Shown one piece after another: positions 25,676-34,807 of a DNA stretch of 64,000 bases. Within the stretch, counting starts at the first letter, position 1. Every line of letters begins with the position of its first letter. The notes under the pieces are model-generated. The model did not search any database. It saw nothing but the letters and a program-made list of their open reading frames with translations, and was not told the DNA's origin. The position numbers and the translations under genes are program-made. The stretch covers positions 2,356,001 to 2,420,000 of the forward strand of contig NZ_CP108464.1 in assembly GCF_036226405.1 (NCBI RefSeq), written 5' to 3'. Origin of the DNA: Streptomyces sp. NBC_01260 (lineage in GTDB: Bacteria > Actinomycetota > Actinomycetes > Streptomycetales > Streptomycetaceae).

Positions 25676-28600
25676 GTGCGGGGCTACGAACGCCAGGAGA
25701 GCCACCGAGCTGAAGACGACCATCTCTCGCGGTTCGAAGCCGAGATGGACCGGCTGAAGACCGACCGGGAGAAGGCCGTCCAGCACGCCGAGGACCTCGG
25801 TTACCAGGTCGAGGTCTTGCGCGCCAAGCTGCACGAGGCCCGCCGCAGTCTGGCGACCCGTCCCGCGTACGACAGCGCGGACATCGGCTACCAGGCGGAG
25901 CAGTTGCTCCGTAACGCCCAGGTCCAGGCCGACCAGCTGCGCAACGACGCCGAGCGCGAGCTGCGCGACGCCCGTGCGCAGACGCAGCGGATCCTGCAGG
26001 AGCACGCGGAGCACCAGGCCCGGCTCCAGGCGGAGCTGCACACCGAGGCCGTGCAGCGTCGCCAGCGGCTCGACCAGGAGCTGGCGGAGCGCCGCCAGAC
26101 CGTCGAGTCCCACGTCAACGAGAACGTCGCGTGGGCCGAGCAGCTGCGGGCCAGGACCGAGTCCCAGGCCCGCCGGCTGCTGGAGGAGTCACGGGCCGAG
26201 GCCGAGCAGGCGCTGAGCGCCGCACGCGCCGAGGCGGGCCGGCTGGCGGACGAGACGCGGCAGCGGCTCGGTTCCGAGGCGGAGTCCGCCCGCTCCGAGG
26301 CCGAGTCGATCCTGCTGCGGGCCCGCAGGGACGCCGAGCGGATGCTGAACGCCGCCTCCAGCCAGGCGCAGGAGGCCACCGCTCACGCCGAGCAGCTGCG
26401 TACCTCGACGACGGCCGAGACCGAGCAGACCAGGCAGCAGACCGCCGAGCTGAACCGGACCGCCGAGCAGCGCATGCAGGAGGCCGAGACGCAGCTGCGC
26501 GAGGCCCGGGTGGAGGCCGAGAAGGTCCTGTCCGAGGCGAAGGAGGCCGCGGTCAAGCGGCTGGCCGGCGCCGAGTCGCAGAACGAGCAGCGCACCCGCA
26601 CCGCCAAATCGGAGATCGCCCGGCTGGTCGGCGAGGCCACCAAGGACGCCGAATCGCTGAAGGCGGAGGCCGAGCAGTCGCTCGCCGACGCCCGTGCCGA
26701 GGCCGACCGGCTCCGTTCCGAGGCGGCCGACGCCGCGCGCACCGCCGCCGCGGAGGACGCCGCGGCCCAGCTCGCCAAGGCGGCCCGTGCCGCCGAGGAG
26801 GTGCTGACCAAGGCGTCGGACGACGCGAAGTCGACCACCCGGGCGGCGGGCGAGGAGGCGGACCGGATCCGCCGCGAGGCCGAGGCCGAGGCGGACCGGC
26901 TGCGCGGCGAGGCCGCCGAGCAGGCCGACCAGCTCAAGGGCGCGGCCAAGGACGACACCAAGGAGTACCGGGCCAAGACGGTCGAGCTCCAGGAGGAGGC
27001 GCGCAGGCTGCGCGGCGAGGCCGAGCAGCTGCGTTCCGAGGCGGTCGCCGAGGGCGAGCGGATCCGCGGTGAGGCCCGCCGGGAGGCCGTCCAGCAGATC
27101 GAGGAGGGCGCGCGGACCGCCGAGGAGCTGCTGGCCAAGGCGAAGGCCGACGCGGAGGAGCTGCGCGGCGCCGCGGGCACCGAGAGCGAACGGGTCCGGA
27201 CCGAGGCCACCGAGCGGGCCGGCACGCTGCGCAAGCAGGCCGAGGAGGCCCTGGAGCGGGCCCGCGCCGAGGCCGAGACCCTGCGCACCGAGTCCGAGGA
27301 GCAGGCCGCCTCGACGACGTCCGCGGCCGAGCAGGCGGCGGCGGAGCTCCGCGAGGAGACCGAGCGCGCGGTCGCGGCGAGGCAGGCCGAGGCGGCCGAC
27401 GAGCTGGCCCGGCTGCACACCGAGGCCGAGACCAGGGTCACCACGGCCGAGCAGACGCTGGGCGAGGCGCGCACCGACGCGGAGCGCGTCCGGCGCGAGA
27501 CGAACGAGGAGTCCGAGCGGCTGCGCACCGAGGCCGCCGAGCGGCTGCGCACCCTCCAGGAGCAGGCCGAGGCCGAGGCCCAGCGGCTGCGCGACGAGGC
27601 CGCGGCCGATGCCTCGCAGTCCCGCGCGGAGGGCGAGAACGTCGCCGTACGGCTGCGCAGCGAGGCGGCCGCCGAGGCGGAGCGGCTGAAGACCGAGGCG
27701 CAGGAGAGCGCCGACCGGGTGCGGTCGGAGGCCGCGGCCGCGGCCGAGCGGGTGGGCACGGAGGCCGCCGAGGCGCTGGCCGCTGCCCAGGAGGAGGCGA
27801 ACCGGCGCCGCCGCGAGGCGCAGGAGACCCTCGACGCGGCGCGTGGCGAGGCGAACCAGGAGCGTGAGCGGGCCCGCGAGCAGAGCGAGGAGCTCCTCGC
27901 CTCCGCCCGCAAGCGGGTCGAGGAGGCGCAGGCCGAGGCCCAGCGTCTGGTCGAGGAGGCGGACAGCCGGGCGACCGAGATGGTCACCGCGGCCGAGCAG
28001 ACCGCCCAGCAGGTACGGGATTCGGTCAGCGGGCTCCAGGAGCAGGCCGAGGCGGAGATCGCCGGGCTGCGCTCCACCGCCGAGCATGTCGCGGAGCGGA
28101 CGAAGTCCGAGGCGCAGGAGGAGGCGGACCGGGTCCGCGCCGACGCCTACGCCGAGCGGGAGCGGGCCGGCGAGGACGCGGCCCGGATCCGCTCCGTCGC
28201 CAAGGAGGAGACCGAGGCCGCGAAGGCGATGGCCGAGCGGACGGTCTCCGACGCGATCACGGAGTCGGAGAAGCTGCGGGCCGACACCGCGGAGTACAGC
28301 CAGCGGATGCGTACCGAGGCGTCCGACGCCCTGGCCTCCGCCGAGCAGGATGCCTCGCGCAGCCGTGCCGAGGCCCGTGAGGACGCCAACCGGATGCGGT
28401 CGGAGGCGGCGGTCCAGGCCGACCGTCTGATGTCCGAGGCGACCGGTGAGAGCGAGCGCGTCCGTACCGAGGCGGCGCAGCAGGCGGCCAGGATCGGCGA
28501 CGAGGCGGCGAGCGAGGCGGAGCGGCTGCGGGCGGAGGCGGCGGCGACCGTCGGTTCCGCGCAGGAGCACGCGGTCCGGACCCGCGAGGAGTCGGAGCGG

Positions 28601-29458
28601 CTGCGCGACGACGCCGAGGCCGCGGCCGAACAGATGCGTGCCGAGGCCCGCCAGGAGGCGGACCGGCTGCTCGACGAGGCGCGCGAATCGGCCTCGAAGC
28701 GCCGGGCCGACGCCGCGGAGCAGGCCGACCAGCTGATCAACAAGGCCCAGGAGGAGGCGCTGCGGGCCGCCACCGAGGCCGAGGAACAGGCCGACACGAT
28801 GGTCGGGGCGGCCCGGAACGAGGCTGTCCGGATCACTTCCGACGCGACCGTCGAGGGCAACTCCCTGGTCGAGCGGGCCCGGACGGACGCGGACGAGCTG
28901 CTGGTCGGCGCCCGCCGGGACGCCACCGCCATCCGGGAGCGGGCCGAGGAGCTCAGGACCCGCATTGAGGGCGAGATCGAGGAGCTGCACGACCGTGCCC
29001 GGCGGGAGACCTCCGAGCAGATGAAGACGGCCGGCGAGCGCGTCGACAACCTGATGAGGGCGGCGACCGAGCAGCGCGAGGAAGCCGCTGCGAAGGCCAA
29101 GGAACTCCTGTCGGACGCCAGTTCGGAGGCGAGCAAGGTCCGGATCGCCGCCGTGAAGCGGGCCGAGTCGCTGCTGAAGGAGGCCGAGCAGAAGAAGGCC
29201 AGCCTGGTGCGCGAGGCCGAGAAGCTGCGGTCCGACGCCGAGTCCGAGGCCAAACGGACGGTGGACGAGGGCCGGCGCGAACTCGATGTCCTGGTGCGTC
29301 GGCGCGCGGACATCAACACGGAGATCTCCCGTGTCCAGGACGTACTGGAGGCGTTGGAGTCATTCGAGACCCCCACGGCAGGCGGTAAGGGCGCCGACGC
29401 CGTCAAGGCCGGCGCCACCGCGGGCAATCGTTCGAGTGGCAAGCCGTCCGATGGGTAG
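25676..29458 (+). CDS. scy: Scy, polarity-organising coiled-coil protein
   Basis: A 1260-residue protein, nearly all one coiled coil. Ala, Glu, Arg and Gln dominate, with recurrent AEAERLRxEA units; the published repeat for Scy/FilP is a 51-residue pattern built from hendecads. The N-terminus (RGYERQESHRAEDDHLSRFE) and VLRAKLHEARRSL around 50 resemble DivIVA-like heads. The C-terminus turns to RRADINTEISRVQDVLEALE and a short tail. Scy assembles a tip-organising centre with DivIVA and FilP and sets the sites of hyphal tip growth and branching. The start GTG 25676 is by frame and family. S. coelicolor Scy is slightly longer (about 1326). Confidence 0.94.
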   Translation: MRGYERQESHRAEDDHLSRFEAEMDRLKTDREKAVQHAEDLGYQVEVLRAKLHEARRSLATRPAYDSADIGYQAEQLLRNAQVQADQLRNDAERELRDARAQTQRILQEHAEHQARLQAELHTEAVQRRQRLDQELAERRQTVESHVNENVAWAEQLRARTESQARRLLEESRAEAEQALSAARAEAGRLADETRQRLGSEAESARSEAESILLRARRDAERMLNAASSQAQEATAHAEQLRTSTTAETEQTRQQTAELNRTAEQRMQEAETQLREARVEAEKVLSEAKEAAVKRLAGAESQNEQRTRTAKSEIARLVGEATKDAESLKAEAEQSLADARAEADRLRSEAADAARTAAAEDAAAQLAKAARAAEEVLTKASDDAKSTTRAAGEEADRIRREAEAEADRLRGEAAEQADQLKGAAKDDTKEYRAKTVELQEEARRLRGEAEQLRSEAVAEGERIRGEARREAVQQIEEGARTAEELLAKAKADAEELRGAAGTESERVRTEATERAGTLRKQAEEALERARAEAETLRTESEEQAASTTSAAEQAAAELREETERAVAARQAEAADELARLHTEAETRVTTAEQTLGEARTDAERVRRETNEESERLRTEAAERLRTLQEQAEAEAQRLRDEAAADASQSRAEGENVAVRLRSEAAAEAERLKTEAQESADRVRSEAAAAAERVGTEAAEALAAAQEEANRRRREAQETLDAARGEANQERERAREQSEELLASARKRVEEAQAEAQRLVEEADSRATEMVTAAEQTAQQVRDSVSGLQEQAEAEIAGLRSTAEHVAERTKSEAQEEADRVRADAYAERERAGEDAARIRSVAKEETEAAKAMAERTVSDAITESEKLRADTAEYSQRMRTEASDALASAEQDASRSRAEAREDANRMRSEAAVQADRLMSEATGESERVRTEAAQQAARIGDEAASEAERLRAEAAATVGSAQEHAVRTREESERLRDDAEAAAEQMRAEARQEADRLLDEARESASKRRADAAEQADQLINKAQEEALRAATEAEEQADTMVGAARNEAVRITSDATVEGNSLVERARTDADELLVGARRDATAIRERAEELRTRIEGEIEELHDRARRETSEQMKTAGERVDNLMRAATEQREEAAAKAKELLSDASSEASKVRIAAVKRAESLLKEAEQKKASLVREAEKLRSDAESEAKRTVDEGRRELDVLVRRRADINTEISRVQDVLEALESFETPTAGGKGADAVKAGATAGNRSSGKPSDG

Positions 29459-29506
29459 GACCTGTCCGGCGGGCTCCCGCGGTCCGGCAAGGACATTCAG
29501 CCCTCC

Positions 29507-29537
29507 GAGTGGCAAGGCTTGCGCGGGTTAGCCACTC
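29507..29537. other. Inverted repeat between scy and filP
   Basis: GAGTGGC (29507-29513) and GCCACTC (29531-29537) are complements over a 17-base loop, 49 bases past the scy stop. A weaker repeat (GTGTCAT 29545-29551 / ATGACAC 29579-29585) follows. Neither has a U-tract. They may be scy termination or filP regulatory structures. Confidence 0.35.
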
Positions 29538-29646
29538 AAAAGGGGTGTCATTCTCCAGATCAAACAGGCATCTGCTCGATGACACGCCGTCCGGGCCCCT
29601 AGGATTCCCCCTATCACCTCACCGGTCTTACTTCGACAGGAACCCC

Positions 29647-30585
29647 ATGAGTGACCCTTCCTCCCCCTTCGGCTTCGAGCTCGTGCGGCGTGGTTACGAC
29701 CGCGGTCAGGTGGATGACCGCATTACCAAGCTCGTCGCCGACCGTGATAGTGCTCTCGCCCGCATCACGTCTCTGGAAAAGCGCATCGAGGAACTGCACC
29801 TCGAAACGCAGAACGCCCAGGCCCAGGTGAGCGACGCGGAGCCGTCGTACGCCGGTCTCGGCGCGCGCGTGGAGAAGATTCTCCGCCTTGCCGAGGAGGA
29901 GGCGAAGGACCTGCGAGAAGAGGCCCGTCGCGCCGCCGAGCAGCACCGTGAGCTCGCCGAGTCCGCCGCCCAGCAGGTGCGCAACGACGCCGAGGCCTTC
30001 GCCGCCGAGCGCAAGTCCAAGGCCGAGGACGACGGCGTCCGCATCGTCGAGAAGGCCAAGGGCGAGGCCACCACGCTTCGTTCGGACGCCCAGAAGGACG
30101 CCGCCCAGAAGCGCGAGGAGGCCGACGCGCTCTTCGAGGAGACCCGCGCCAAGGCCGCCCAGGCCGCCGCGGACTTCGAGACCAACCTGGCCAAGCGCCG
30201 CGACCAGTCGGAGCGCGACCTCGCGTCCCGCCAGGCCAAGGCCGAGAAGCGTCTGGCCGAGATCGAGCACCGCGCCGAGCAGCTCCGCCTGGAGGCCGAG
30301 AAGCTCCGCACGGACGCCGAGCGCCGGGCCCGTCAGACGGTGGAGACCGCGCAGCGCCAGTCCGAGGACATCGTGGCCGACGCCAACGCGAAGGCCGACC
30401 GGATCCGCAGCGAGTCGGAGCGCGAGCTGGCGGCACTCACCAACCGCCGCGACTCGATCAACGCGCAGCTGACCAACGTCCGCGAGATGCTGGCGACGCT
30501 GACCGGCGCCGCGGTGGCCGCCGCCGGCACCCCCGCCGACGAGGAGCCCGCCTCCCGCGGCGTCCCGGCCCAGCAGACCCGCTGA
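29647..30585 (+). CDS. filP: FilP, intermediate-filament-like coiled-coil protein
   Basis: A 312-residue rod protein. The head (MSDPSSPFGFELVRRGYDRG then QVDDRITKLVADRDSALARI) is DivIVA-like; a coiled-coil rod of about 230 residues follows, rich in Ala/Glu/Arg; the tail (TGAAVAAAGTPADEEPASRG) is disordered. FilP forms cytoplasmic networks near hyphal tips, gives the hyphae mechanical strength, and binds DivIVA and Scy. Start ATG 29647 with ACAGGA eight bases upstream. It follows scy by 188 bp on the same strand, the order known from other streptomycetes. Confidence 0.95.
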   Translation: MSDPSSPFGFELVRRGYDRGQVDDRITKLVADRDSALARITSLEKRIEELHLETQNAQAQVSDAEPSYAGLGARVEKILRLAEEEAKDLREEARRAAEQHRELAESAAQQVRNDAEAFAAERKSKAEDDGVRIVEKAKGEATTLRSDAQKDAAQKREEADALFEETRAKAAQAAADFETNLAKRRDQSERDLASRQAKAEKRLAEIEHRAEQLRLEAEKLRTDAERRARQTVETAQRQSEDIVADANAKADRIRSESERELAALTNRRDSINAQLTNVREMLATLTGAAVAAAGTPADEEPASRGVPAQQTR

Positions 30586-30692
30586 CGCCAGGGACAACGC
30601 GGTAACGACCGGTCGTCCCCCGACGCACCGGCCGGTCCGACTCCGACGCGCCCGGTTCCGCCCTTGTGGTGGCGCCGGGCGCGCGGCCGTTC

Positions 30693-30698
30693 TAGCGT
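30693..30698 (+). promoter_or_regulatory. -10 element TAGCGT of a probable leaderless ABC transcript
   Basis: TAGCGT ends six bases before the ATG at 30705, with no ribosome site between, the leaderless arrangement. No good -35 is at the usual distance. Confidence 0.4.
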
Positions 30699-30704
30699 GA
30701 TCGC

Positions 30705-31742
30705 ATGATCGAGCTTGACGGTCTCACCAAGCGTTTCGGCAGCAAGCTTGCCGTCGACCAGTTGTCGTGCCGGATCAAGCCGGGGATGGTGACGGGTTTT
30801 CTGGGGCCCAACGGGGCGGGCAAGTCCACCACGATGCGGATGATGCTCGATCTGGACAACCCCACCAGCGGATCGGTGCGCATCGACGGCAAGCACTACC
30901 GCGAGCTGGAAGAACCGCTGAAGTACATCGGTGCGCTGCTCGACGCCAAGTCGATGCACGGCGGTCGCAGCGCGTACAACAACCTGCTCTGTCTCGCGCA
31001 GAGCAACCGGATCCCGCAGAGCCGGGTGGCGGAGGTCCTGGACACCGTCGGTCTGACCGCGGTGGCGAGGAAGAAGTCCAAGGGCTTCTCGCTCGGCATG
31101 GGGCAGCGGCTGGGAATCGCCTCGGCACTGCTCGGCGATCCCGAGATCCTGATGTTCGACGAACCCGTCAACGGTCTGGACCCCGAGGGAATTCACTGGA
31201 TCCGGAATCTGATGAAGGCGCTGGCCTCGGAAGGCCGGACGATCTTCGTCTCCTCGCACCTGATGAGCGAAATGGCGCTGACCGCGGATCACTTGATCGT
31301 GATCGGCCAGGGAAGGCTGCTGGCCGACACCTCGATGGCCGACTTCATCCACCAGAACTCCCGCAGCTACGTACGGCTGCGCTCGCCGCAGCAGGAGCGG
31401 CTGCGCGACGTACTGCACGCGGAGGGCATCATCGCGGTCGAGTCGGGCAACGGCACGCTGGAGGTCGACAGCGCCACCACCGAGGACCTGGGCGAGCTCG
31501 CGGCCCGGCACACCATCGTGCTGCATGAGCTGAGTTCCCAGCGGGCCTCGCTGGAGGAGGCCTTCATGCAGATGACGGCGGACTCCGTGGAGTACCACGC
31601 GCGCTCGGAACGAGGAGCCGCGCCGCCGCCGGCGGGACCGCACTGGGGCGACCAGTGGGGGCAGCCGCCCGGCGCCGCCCCCGGTCCGCCCGACAGCACT
31701 CCCGGGGCCCCCGGCGGGTCCGGCACCGGCAAGGGGGCATGA
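30705..31742 (+). CDS. ABC exporter ATPase, BcrA-like, first pair
   Basis: A 345-residue ATP-binding subunit. Walker A GPNGAGKSTT (K40), Walker B LMFDEPVNGLDPEG, H-loop SSHLMSEMALT. The signature is SLGMGQRLGIA rather than LSGGQ, which is normal for the bacitracin-type subfamily. Residues from about 285 are a Pro/Gly-rich tail (PAGPHWGDQWGQPPGAAPGP). The end overlaps its permease gene in ATGA. It is a paralogue of the ATPase at 32697. The transported substrate is unknown. Confidence 0.92.
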   Translation: MIELDGLTKRFGSKLAVDQLSCRIKPGMVTGFLGPNGAGKSTTMRMMLDLDNPTSGSVRIDGKHYRELEEPLKYIGALLDAKSMHGGRSAYNNLLCLAQSNRIPQSRVAEVLDTVGLTAVARKKSKGFSLGMGQRLGIASALLGDPEILMFDEPVNGLDPEGIHWIRNLMKALASEGRTIFVSSHLMSEMALTADHLIVIGQGRLLADTSMADFIHQNSRSYVRLRSPQQERLRDVLHAEGIIAVESGNGTLEVDSATTEDLGELAARHTIVLHELSSQRASLEEAFMQMTADSVEYHARSERGAAPPPAGPHWGDQWGQPPGAAPGPPDSTPGAPGGSGTGKGA

Positions 31743-32524
31743 CGATGGCTTCGGTACCCGCGGTCCTGACCTCCGAATGGACCAAGATCCGTACGGTCTC
31801 CTCGACCACCTGGACGCTGATCTCCGCGTTCCTGGTCACCGTCGCGATGGGCGCCGCGCTGAGCGCCCTGATGAACTCCCAGTTCAACGACCTCTCCGAC
31901 GCGGAGCGGGCCACCTTCGACCCCACCTACATCAGCTTCTCCGGGATGATCCTCGGCCAGCTGGCGATGGTGGTCTTCGGTGTCCTGGTGGTCGGCACGG
32001 AGTACAGCTCCGGCATGATCCGCACCTCGCTGGCGGCCGTGCCGCAGCGTGCCACGTTCCTCTTCAGCAAGATGCTGGTGGCCGGCGTGCTGGCCCTGGT
32101 GGTCGGCCTGGCGACCAGCTTCGTCTCCTTCTTCCTCGGCCAGGCCCTGCTCGGCGATCACGGCACCGACATCAGTGCGGACAACGTGCTGCGGGCGGTC
32201 TTCGGCGGCGGCATCTACATGGGGCTGATCGCGATCTTCTCCATGGCGGTGGCGACGATGCTGCGCAGCTCCATGCTGTCGCTCGGCATTCTGATGCCGT
32301 TCTTCTTCCTGGTCTCCCGGATCCTGTCGGCCGTACCGGGCGCCAAGAGCGTCGCCCAGTACTTCCCCGACCAGGCCGGGTCCAAGATCATGCAGGTGGT
32401 GCCCGACGCGATGAACAGCAATCCGGCTCCCTACGGGCCGTGGGCCGGACTGCTGATCATGGTCGCCTGGGTGGCGGCCGCGGTGATCGGCGGCTTCCTC
32501 GTACTCAAGAGGCGGGACGCCTGA
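31739..32524 (+). CDS. ABC exporter permease, first pair
   Basis: A 261-residue membrane protein with six helices. The N-terminus has the family motif LTSEWTKIRTVSSTTWTL just before TM1, typical of ABC-2 permeases that pair with BcrA-like ATPases. ATG 31739 shares bases with the ATPase stop; ATG 31745 is an alternative. The ATPase upstream and this protein should form a (2+2) exporter. Substrate is unknown. Confidence 0.9.
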   Translation: MTMASVPAVLTSEWTKIRTVSSTTWTLISAFLVTVAMGAALSALMNSQFNDLSDAERATFDPTYISFSGMILGQLAMVVFGVLVVGTEYSSGMIRTSLAAVPQRATFLFSKMLVAGVLALVVGLATSFVSFFLGQALLGDHGTDISADNVLRAVFGGGIYMGLIAIFSMAVATMLRSSMLSLGILMPFFFLVSRILSAVPGAKSVAQYFPDQAGSKIMQVVPDAMNSNPAPYGPWAGLLIMVAWVAAAVIGGFLVLKRRDA

Positions 32525-32594
32525 CCCGGGGGTCCGCCCCAGGGCCGTGGACCCCGGGCCGCGGCCTTCGCCGGGGACGCGCCGCCGCAACGAC

Positions 32595-32624
32595 TTGGCC
32601 GGAACCGTAAAGGCTTGGTTATCC
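32595..32624 (+). promoter_or_regulatory. Promoter candidate before the second exporter pair
   Basis: TTGGCC (32595-32600), an 18-base spacer, and TTATCC (32619-32624). This gives a leader of about 65 bases to the ATG at 32697. Plausible but weak. Confidence 0.35.
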
Positions 32625-32696
32625 TCCTAACTCTTACGGGGGCGTGCGGCCGGACGGCCTGGGCCCCGACGACAGATAAGTCGATGGGGCTGGAGC

Positions 32697-33896
32697 ATGA
32701 TCGAGGCAGTCGGCCTGACCAAGCGCTATGGCGCGAAGACGGCCGTGTACAACCTTTCCTTCCAGGTGCGGCCGGGCACCGTCACCGGATTCCTCGGTCC
32801 CAACGGGTCGGGCAAGTCGACGACCATGCGCATGATGCTCGGCCTGGACCGGCCGACCGCCGGCCATGTGACGATCGACGGCCATGCCTACCGCAGCCTG
32901 CCGAACGCGCCGCGCAAGGTGGGCGCGCTGCTGGACGCCAAGGCGGTGCACGGCGGCCGCAGCGCCCGCAACCACCTGCTCTCGCTGGCCCAGCTCGCCG
33001 GTATCCCCGCCGCCCGGGTCGACGAGGTGCTCGGTGTCGTCGGCCTGCAGGACGTCGCGCGGAAGCGGTCCAAGGGCTTCTCGCTCGGCATGGGCCAGCG
33101 GCTCGGCATCGCGGCCGCGCTGCTGGGCGACCCGCAGGTGCTGCTCTTCGACGAGCCGGTCAACGGCCTCGACCCGGAGGGCATCCTCTGGGTCCGCAAT
33201 CTGATGCGGATGCTGGCGTCCGAGGGCCGCACGGTCTTCGTCTCCAGCCACCTGATGAGCGAGATGGCGCTCACCGCCGACCATCTGATCGTGATCGGCC
33301 GCGGCCAGCTGATGGCCGATATGAAGATCACGGACTTCATCTCGGCCAACTCGGCCGACTTCGCCCGGGTCCGGGTCCAGGACAACGGGTCCGAGCAGCG
33401 GGAGAAGCTGACCGCCACCCTCACCGAGGCGGGCGGCCAGGTCATGTCCGAGCCGGACGGCGCTCTGCGGATCACCGGGCTGAAGCTGCCCCGGATCAGC
33501 GATCTGGCCCATGACTCCGACGTACGGCTGTGGGAGCTCTCGCCGCACCAGGCCTCGCTGGAGGAGGCGTACATGCGGATGACGCAAGGCGCCGTGGACT
33601 ACCGCTCGACAGCGGACCAGAAGGAAGGGCTCCAGCAGCCCTTCCCGGACGGCGGATACGGGCAGCAGCACCCCGGGTACGGGCCGCCGCAGCCCGCCGT
33701 CCAGGAGGTGCCGCAGCAGGGCTGGTACGCCCCGCCGCCGCCCGGGGACAACCCGTACGCGACAGCCCCCGGCGGACCGTCGGCCGCGGCCCCGGTGGCG
33801 CCCGCAGCCCCCGCCGCTCCTGCCCCGGCCCCGGCAGTGCCTGCCGCGGCTCCCGCAGACCTGACCGCGCGCGACACCAGCGAGGACCCCCGATGA
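32697..33896 (+). CDS. ABC exporter ATPase, BcrA-like, second pair
   Basis: A 399-residue paralogue of the ATPase at 30705. It has GPNGSGKSTT, the same SLGMGQRLGIA signature, LLFDEPVNGLDPEG and SSHLMSEMALT. Its C-terminal tail, about 90 residues, is longer and rich in Pro, Gln, Tyr and Ala (GYGQQHPGYGPPQPAVQEVP then PAAPAAPAPAPAVPAA), a low-complexity region that may be disordered. GGAG lies just before the ATG. The end overlaps its permease gene in ATGA. Confidence 0.92.
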   Translation: MIEAVGLTKRYGAKTAVYNLSFQVRPGTVTGFLGPNGSGKSTTMRMMLGLDRPTAGHVTIDGHAYRSLPNAPRKVGALLDAKAVHGGRSARNHLLSLAQLAGIPAARVDEVLGVVGLQDVARKRSKGFSLGMGQRLGIAAALLGDPQVLLFDEPVNGLDPEGILWVRNLMRMLASEGRTVFVSSHLMSEMALTADHLIVIGRGQLMADMKITDFISANSADFARVRVQDNGSEQREKLTATLTEAGGQVMSEPDGALRITGLKLPRISDLAHDSDVRLWELSPHQASLEEAYMRMTQGAVDYRSTADQKEGLQQPFPDGGYGQQHPGYGPPQPAVQEVPQQGWYAPPPPGDNPYATAPGGPSAAAPVAPAAPAAPAPAPAVPAAAPADLTARDTSEDPR

Positions 33897-34768
33897 CAAC
33901 GCCGTCCACGCCGTACCAGCAGCCGGCGTACCAGCAGCCCCCCGCACCGCAGCAGAACGCGCAGGGCGCGCAGGGCGGCTTCTACACCTCGCCGATCCCG
34001 GTGCGCCCGGCCACCCTCGGCGACGCGATCGCCTCCGAGTGGACGAAGATCCGTTCGGTGCGCTCCACGATGTGGACGCTCGGCGTCCTGGTCGTGCTGC
34101 TGCTCGTGATCGGCCTGCTGTCGGCGATCGCAGTCGACATGTCCGACACCGATCTGGGCTCCACCCCGGTGCTCAGCCTCGGCTTCTTCGGCGTTCTGCT
34201 CGGCTCGATCTGTGTGATCACGCTCGGCGTGATGACGATCTCCTCGGAGTACGGCACCGGGATGATCCGTACGACGATGACGGCCTGCCCCAGTCCCGGC
34301 CGGGTGCTCGGCGCGAAGGCCATCGTCTTCTTCCTGCTCACCTTCGTCCTGACGACCGTGATGACCTCGGTCGTCGCGGTGCTCCAGACGAGCATCCTGG
34401 ACGCCGACACACCCAGCGGCGCGGACTGGCTGCGCAGCACGGTCGGCGTCGGCCTCTACATCGCGACGCTCGGGCTGCTCTCGCTGGCGATCGGCGCGCT
34501 GGTCCGGCACTCGGCAGGTGCGATCACCGTCATGATCGGCGTGGTCCTGCTGCCGCTCGTGCTGGCGATCTTCATGTTCGCCCAGTCGCTCGCGAAGCTC
34601 CAGAAGTGGCTCCTGGAGTACTCGATCCCCAACCAGCTCAGCAATTTCTACGACACCTCGGTCACCGGGTCGGGGCCGTCCGGCTGGGAACCGCTGTGGA
34701 TCATGCTCGGGGTGACCGCCGTGGCCATGGGCGGCGCCTATCTCTCGATGAGCCGCCGCGACGTCTGA
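33893..34768 (+). CDS. ABC exporter permease, second pair
   Basis: A 291-residue permease with six helices. It differs from the first pair in an N-terminal Gln/Pro/Tyr-rich tail (YQQPAYQQPPAPQQNAQGAQ) before the conserved ASEWTKIRSVRSTMWTLGVL. The low-complexity tails of this protein and its ATPase are similar in composition and could associate, which is inference. Start ATG 33893 within ATGA. Confidence 0.9.
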   Translation: MTTPSTPYQQPAYQQPPAPQQNAQGAQGGFYTSPIPVRPATLGDAIASEWTKIRSVRSTMWTLGVLVVLLLVIGLLSAIAVDMSDTDLGSTPVLSLGFFGVLLGSICVITLGVMTISSEYGTGMIRTTMTACPSPGRVLGAKAIVFFLLTFVLTTVMTSVVAVLQTSILDADTPSGADWLRSTVGVGLYIATLGLLSLAIGALVRHSAGAITVMIGVVLLPLVLAIFMFAQSLAKLQKWLLEYSIPNQLSNFYDTSVTGSGPSGWEPLWIMLGVTAVAMGGAYLSMSRRDV

Positions 34769-34778
34769 CCGGCCGCCA

Positions 34779-34799
34779 CCCCGGTGCCGTCCACCGGGG
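34779..34799. terminator. Stem-loop between convergent genes
   Basis: CCCCGGTG (34779-34786), loop CCGTC, CACCGGGG (34792-34799), between the permease stop and the stop of the minus-strand small-protein gene. Confidence 0.6.
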
Positions 34800-34807
34800 G
34801 GGAGCGT

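Noticed and set aside
26189..28990. A 933-codon open frame antisense to scy, and similar long frames opposite icmA, the kinases, filP and atpD
   Set aside because: They arise because GC-rich third positions remove stops on the other strand. They have no ribosome site and no family-like sequence, while the sense frames are clear.
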